Positions 63,669-64,000 of a stretch of 64,000 bases of DNA are shown one piece after another; position 1 is the first letter of the stretch; every line of letters begins with the position of its first letter. The stretch is from assembly GCF_900129765.1 (NCBI RefSeq), contig NZ_FQWU01000001.1, forward strand, positions 1,798,001-1,862,000, in the 5' to 3' direction. The position numbers were made by a program, and so were the translations under genes. This DNA comes from Massilia sp. CF038 (GTDB lineage Bacteria; Pseudomonadota; Gammaproteobacteria; Burkholderiales; Burkholderiaceae_D). Under the pieces are notes generated by a model, which was given only the letters and a program-made list of their open reading frames with translations, had not been told where the DNA came from and did no database searches.

Positions 63669-64000
63669 TTACTGCGAACTCTCGTGCACGTCCGACAGAA
63701 TTTTAAGTGCGGCGCTGCGCTCGACCGGGACCATTGAAAAGAAGCTCTGGCAGTTGTTCATTTTGCCCATGGGGTCATTACCGGTGCCATACACGCCGCC
63801 GTGGGCCAGCCCGGCGCCAACACCGGCGCTGATCGCCCGGCCGAGAATCAGGTCTTTGTTGGGCCGAATTTCAAAGAACAGTTCTTCGCCAGGCTTGGCA
63901 TCGACGCGGACTTCACAGCGGTTCGTTTCAGGCGTCAATTCAACATTGAGCATCTGTTTGCCAGCAACCGTGGTGAAGCTGGCGTAGCCCGCGTGCGCGC
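63669..64000 (-). CDS. C-terminal part of an unidentified gene (partial)
   Basis: The frame is open from the window edge down to a stop at 63669-63671, about 109 residues; an internal ATG at 63953 is probably not the start. Visible features are FTTVAGKQMLNVELTPETNRCEVR, a GEELFFEIRPN strand pattern and a Gly-rich AISAGVGAGLAHGGVYGTGN segment. The N-terminal part is missing, so a signal peptide or lipobox cannot be checked. It may be a small envelope protein. It converges with the SDR gene, 14 nt apart. Confidence 0.6.
   Translation of the reverse strand, partial: AHAGYASFTTVAGKQMLNVELTPETNRCEVRVDAKPGEELFFEIRPNKDLILGRAISAGVGAGLAHGGVYGTGNDPMGKMNNCQSFFSMVPVERSAALKILSDVHESSQ

Overview
The window is a 64 kb chromosomal segment of a GC-rich betaproteobacterium. 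It most likely belongs to Oxalobacteraceae (Massilia, Telluria, Duganella and relatives). The basis is gene content and order: smc-zipA-ligA, a DUF1631 protein, map-glnD divergent from rpsB-tsf-pyrH-frr-uppS-cdsA-dxr-rseP-bamA-skp-lpxD-fabZ-lpxA-lpxB-rnhB, and ppsR divergent from ppsA. This is family-level inference without a database search. No tRNA, rRNA, CRISPR array, prophage, plasmid gene or transposase was seen.

Layout. 1-5.7 kb: the tail of an unidentified gene, a NarL-type regulator with a CHASE3 histidine kinase, a Crp/Fnr regulator, and an OmpR-type regulator/kinase pair. 5.7-12.4 kb: prfC, then a leftward translationally coupled set (TonB-dependent receptor, YfiR-like periplasmic protein, YfiN-like GGDEF-EAL enzyme), then a small membrane protein. 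12.5-19.3 kb: a divergent chemoreceptor and the glycine cleavage operon gcvT-gcvH-gcvP behind a tandem glycine riboswitch. 19.3-24.6 kb: a ClpP-like protein, a Ser/Gly/Asn-rich small protein, a second very divergent chemoreceptor-like protein and a DUF1631 protein. 24.8-32.9 kb: smc, zipA, ligA, galU, def. 32.9-36.9 kb: a small beta-barrel, a dienelactone hydrolase, a hypothetical protein, an M28 peptidase and an RsuA/RluF-type pseudouridine synthase. 37-40.5 kb: map-glnD (leftward). 40.7-56.3 kb: a long rightward superoperon for translation, isoprenoid and phospholipid precursors, outer-membrane assembly and lipid A, ending in rnhB and a SpoU-type methyltransferase. 56.4-64 kb: a degenerate receiver-EAL protein, ppsR/ppsA, an NfeD-SPFH pair, a short-chain dehydrogenase and a gene cut by the window edge.

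The strongest signal outside the genes is a family of 11 intergenic palindromic repeats. Most are about 87 nt (74-99 nt), and ten of the eleven lie just 3' of a stop codon, often within 1-3 nt of it. The arms pair over about 25 nt and show covariation between copies. The centre carries a directional core (CCGAAGTTGTTC) that is flipped in some copies. No transposase for them lies in the window. They punctuate operons (gcvH|gcvP, frr|uppS, skp|lpxD) and separate convergent genes.

The most distinctive protein system is the receptor-YfiR-YfiN operon. It looks like an outer-membrane-to-c-di-GMP signalling module with a TonB receptor where Pseudomonas has the YfiB lipoprotein. Three other signalling proteins have lost key residues: the receiver-EAL protein and the two chemoreceptor-like proteins.
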